Shown here one piece after another: positions 62,998 to 64,000 of a DNA stretch of 64,000 bases (its first letter is position 1; each line of letters begins with the position of its first letter). The notes under the pieces were generated by a model that worked only from the letters and a program-made list of their open reading frames with translations, was not told the DNA's origin and did no database searches. Made by a program: the position numbers and the translations under genes. The stretch is from Planctomycetaceae bacterium (GTDB taxonomy: Bacteria > Planctomycetota > Planctomycetia > Pirellulales > Pirellulaceae): contig JAEUIQ010000036.1 of NCBI GenBank assembly GCA_016794985.1, forward strand, positions 1-64,000. Reading direction: 5' to 3'.

Positions 62998-64000
62998 ATG
63001 GTCTTTTGAGTATCCCTGAAGTTTCTGGGCTAGTCGCACCACAACAATTGGTACGGATTCCCGATCAGAAGGACGTCCCCATCACGTCTCGTGTCCGTCG
63101 GCTGATCGATAGTTCAGCGTTTTCTCGACTCCGCGGGATTAGCCAATTGGGATTGGTGGGCTACGTTTACCCGGGTGCAACCCACAGCCGCTTCGAACAT
63201 TCGCTGGGAGTCTACCTCAACGCTCTCCTGTATTTACAACATTTGGCAAGGTACAGCGAAGTCGAGAAATTGATCGATCCTGGGCAAGCCGAGTGTTTTC
63301 TTGTGGCTGCCTTGATGCATGATGTGGGGCATTGGCCATTTTGCCATCCCATGGAAGACTTGCAACTAGACGGTTGGCCCACTCACGAGTCGACAGCCGC
63401 ACATTATCTGGCATCGGCGGAACTTCGAAAGCTATTGAAAACGGATTGGGGGATCGAGCCGGCGGAAGTGTTGGCGCTATTGAGTAAAAAAGTTTCGACT
63501 CCCGGTCAACGTCTTCTTGGTTCGATGTTGTCGGGACCGATCGATGTCGACAAGATGGATTACTTGTATCGCGACAGTTTGCATGCAGGAGTGCCCTATG
63601 GCCGCCAGTTCGACGCGTCACGAGTTATCGCAAGTCTTTGTCTCAACGAATCTGGAGATGGGATCGCAATAACGGAAAAAGGACGCACGGCCGCAGAATT
63701 GATGGTCTTTGCTCGCTACATCATGTTCTCGGAGGTGTATTGGCATCCGGCCGTTCGCAGCGCCACGGCGATGCTGCAAAGGATGGTTTTCGAGCTTCGA
63801 CATCAACTGAACCCCACCCATTTGCTTGCCTGTACGGACGAGGCCGTGCGCCAACAATTTCGCGAGGCGGCGGCAAGTGCTGACGTTGACAATCTGGCGG
63901 CTGGGCTGTTTGGTCCCCAACGTCAGTTGTACAAGCGGGTGACGCAATTCAGCTACTGCGACCAACCGGAACTGTTTGGCAAGCTCAGTCGCCGGCCGTA
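62994..64000 (+). CDS. HD-domain phosphohydrolase (partial, runs off the window)
   Basis: An open frame from ATG 62994 to the window end (335 residues visible). The HD-superfamily metal motifs are present in order: THSRFEHSLGVY near 64-75 (first His), LMHDVGHWPFCHPME near 105-119 (HD pair with following His), and GPIDVDKMDYLYRDSLHAG near 182-200 (final Asp). This pattern is shared by dNTP triphosphohydrolase/SAMHD1-like and YdhJ-like HD proteins. The N-terminus has VPITSRVRRLIDSSAFSRLRGISQLG. It overlaps the zinc-ribbon membrane gene's stop by ATGA. The C-terminus lies outside the window, so completeness and exact subfamily cannot be judged. Confidence 0.82.
   Translation, partial: MNGLLSIPEVSGLVAPQQLVRIPDQKDVPITSRVRRLIDSSAFSRLRGISQLGLVGYVYPGATHSRFEHSLGVYLNALLYLQHLARYSEVEKLIDPGQAECFLVAALMHDVGHWPFCHPMEDLQLDGWPTHESTAAHYLASAELRKLLKTDWGIEPAEVLALLSKKVSTPGQRLLGSMLSGPIDVDKMDYLYRDSLHAGVPYGRQFDASRVIASLCLNESGDGIAITEKGRTAAELMVFARYIMFSEVYWHPAVRSATAMLQRMVFELRHQLNPTHLLACTDEAVRQQFREAAASADVDNLAAGLFGPQRQLYKRVTQFSYCDQPELFGKLSRRP

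Noticed and set aside
1..64000. Search for rRNA, tRNA and riboswitches.
   Set aside because: No tRNA cloverleaf, rRNA stretch or known riboswitch consensus was recognised by eye; a covariance-model scan could still find one.

Overview
The window looks like a chromosome segment from a member of the Planctomycetes, most likely Pirellulaceae or a relative. The pointers are a cytochrome-plus-DUF1549/DUF1553 gene followed by a DUF1501 gene, two DUF1080 proteins, a Hanks-type kinase next to an FHA-GGDEF protein, a TatC with a giant first periplasmic loop, HEAT, NHL and M56/BlaI genes, many small lipoproteins, and loosely packed genes on both strands. No rRNA or tRNA gene was recognised. This assignment is inferred from gene content only.

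Layout. 1-4.7 kb: the start of an Rpn-type nuclease gene (cut by the window edge), a UbiA prenyltransferase, pheA and a PLP enzyme. 4.7-7.3 kb (minus): a two-gene cytochrome bd-like oxidase whose CydA-like subunit ends in a c-type cytochrome domain. 7.7-12.6 kb: a duplicated pair of pilin-like genes, two lipoproteins and a shortened SecA paralogue. 12.6-14.1 kb: pyrF and an unknown gene. 14.4-17.3 kb: imuA-imuB, the lesion-bypass mutasome accessory pair, with repeats inside imuA.

17.4-25.6 kb (minus) is the most notable block. It is a tightly coupled run of dabA, dabB, a second NuoM-like membrane subunit, and a SulP transporter with a beta-carbonic-anhydrase-like tail. DabA keeps all four expected zinc ligands. 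The SulP tail has lost both zinc cysteines. Together this looks like an energised inorganic-carbon (CO2/bicarbonate) uptake system with an unusual subunit composition.

26.1-27.9 kb holds no convincing gene and may be decayed sequence. 27.9-32.1 kb is a BlaI/M56 sensor pair with palindromic operator candidates upstream. 32.6-41.1 kb carries an aquaporin, two DUF1080 proteins, a HEAT protein, a thioesterase, small membrane proteins, manA and tatC. 41.3-45.9 kb holds FHA-GGDEF and kinase genes, a polysaccharide export lipoprotein and a second lipoprotein. 46.3-50.2 kb has rimO, pgsA, a block of 29-bp palindromic tandem repeats, a CPBP protease and a DUF2726 protein. 50.3-64 kb has the planctomycete cytochrome/DUF1501 pair, xylA, a Tat-exported NHL propeller, an O-antigen ligase, a large GH63-like glycosidase, a zinc-ribbon membrane protein and an HD phosphohydrolase that runs off the end.

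Small palindromic or 12-, 15- and 29-bp tandem repeats recur in intergenic DNA and inside imuA. They appear to be a general feature of this genome.
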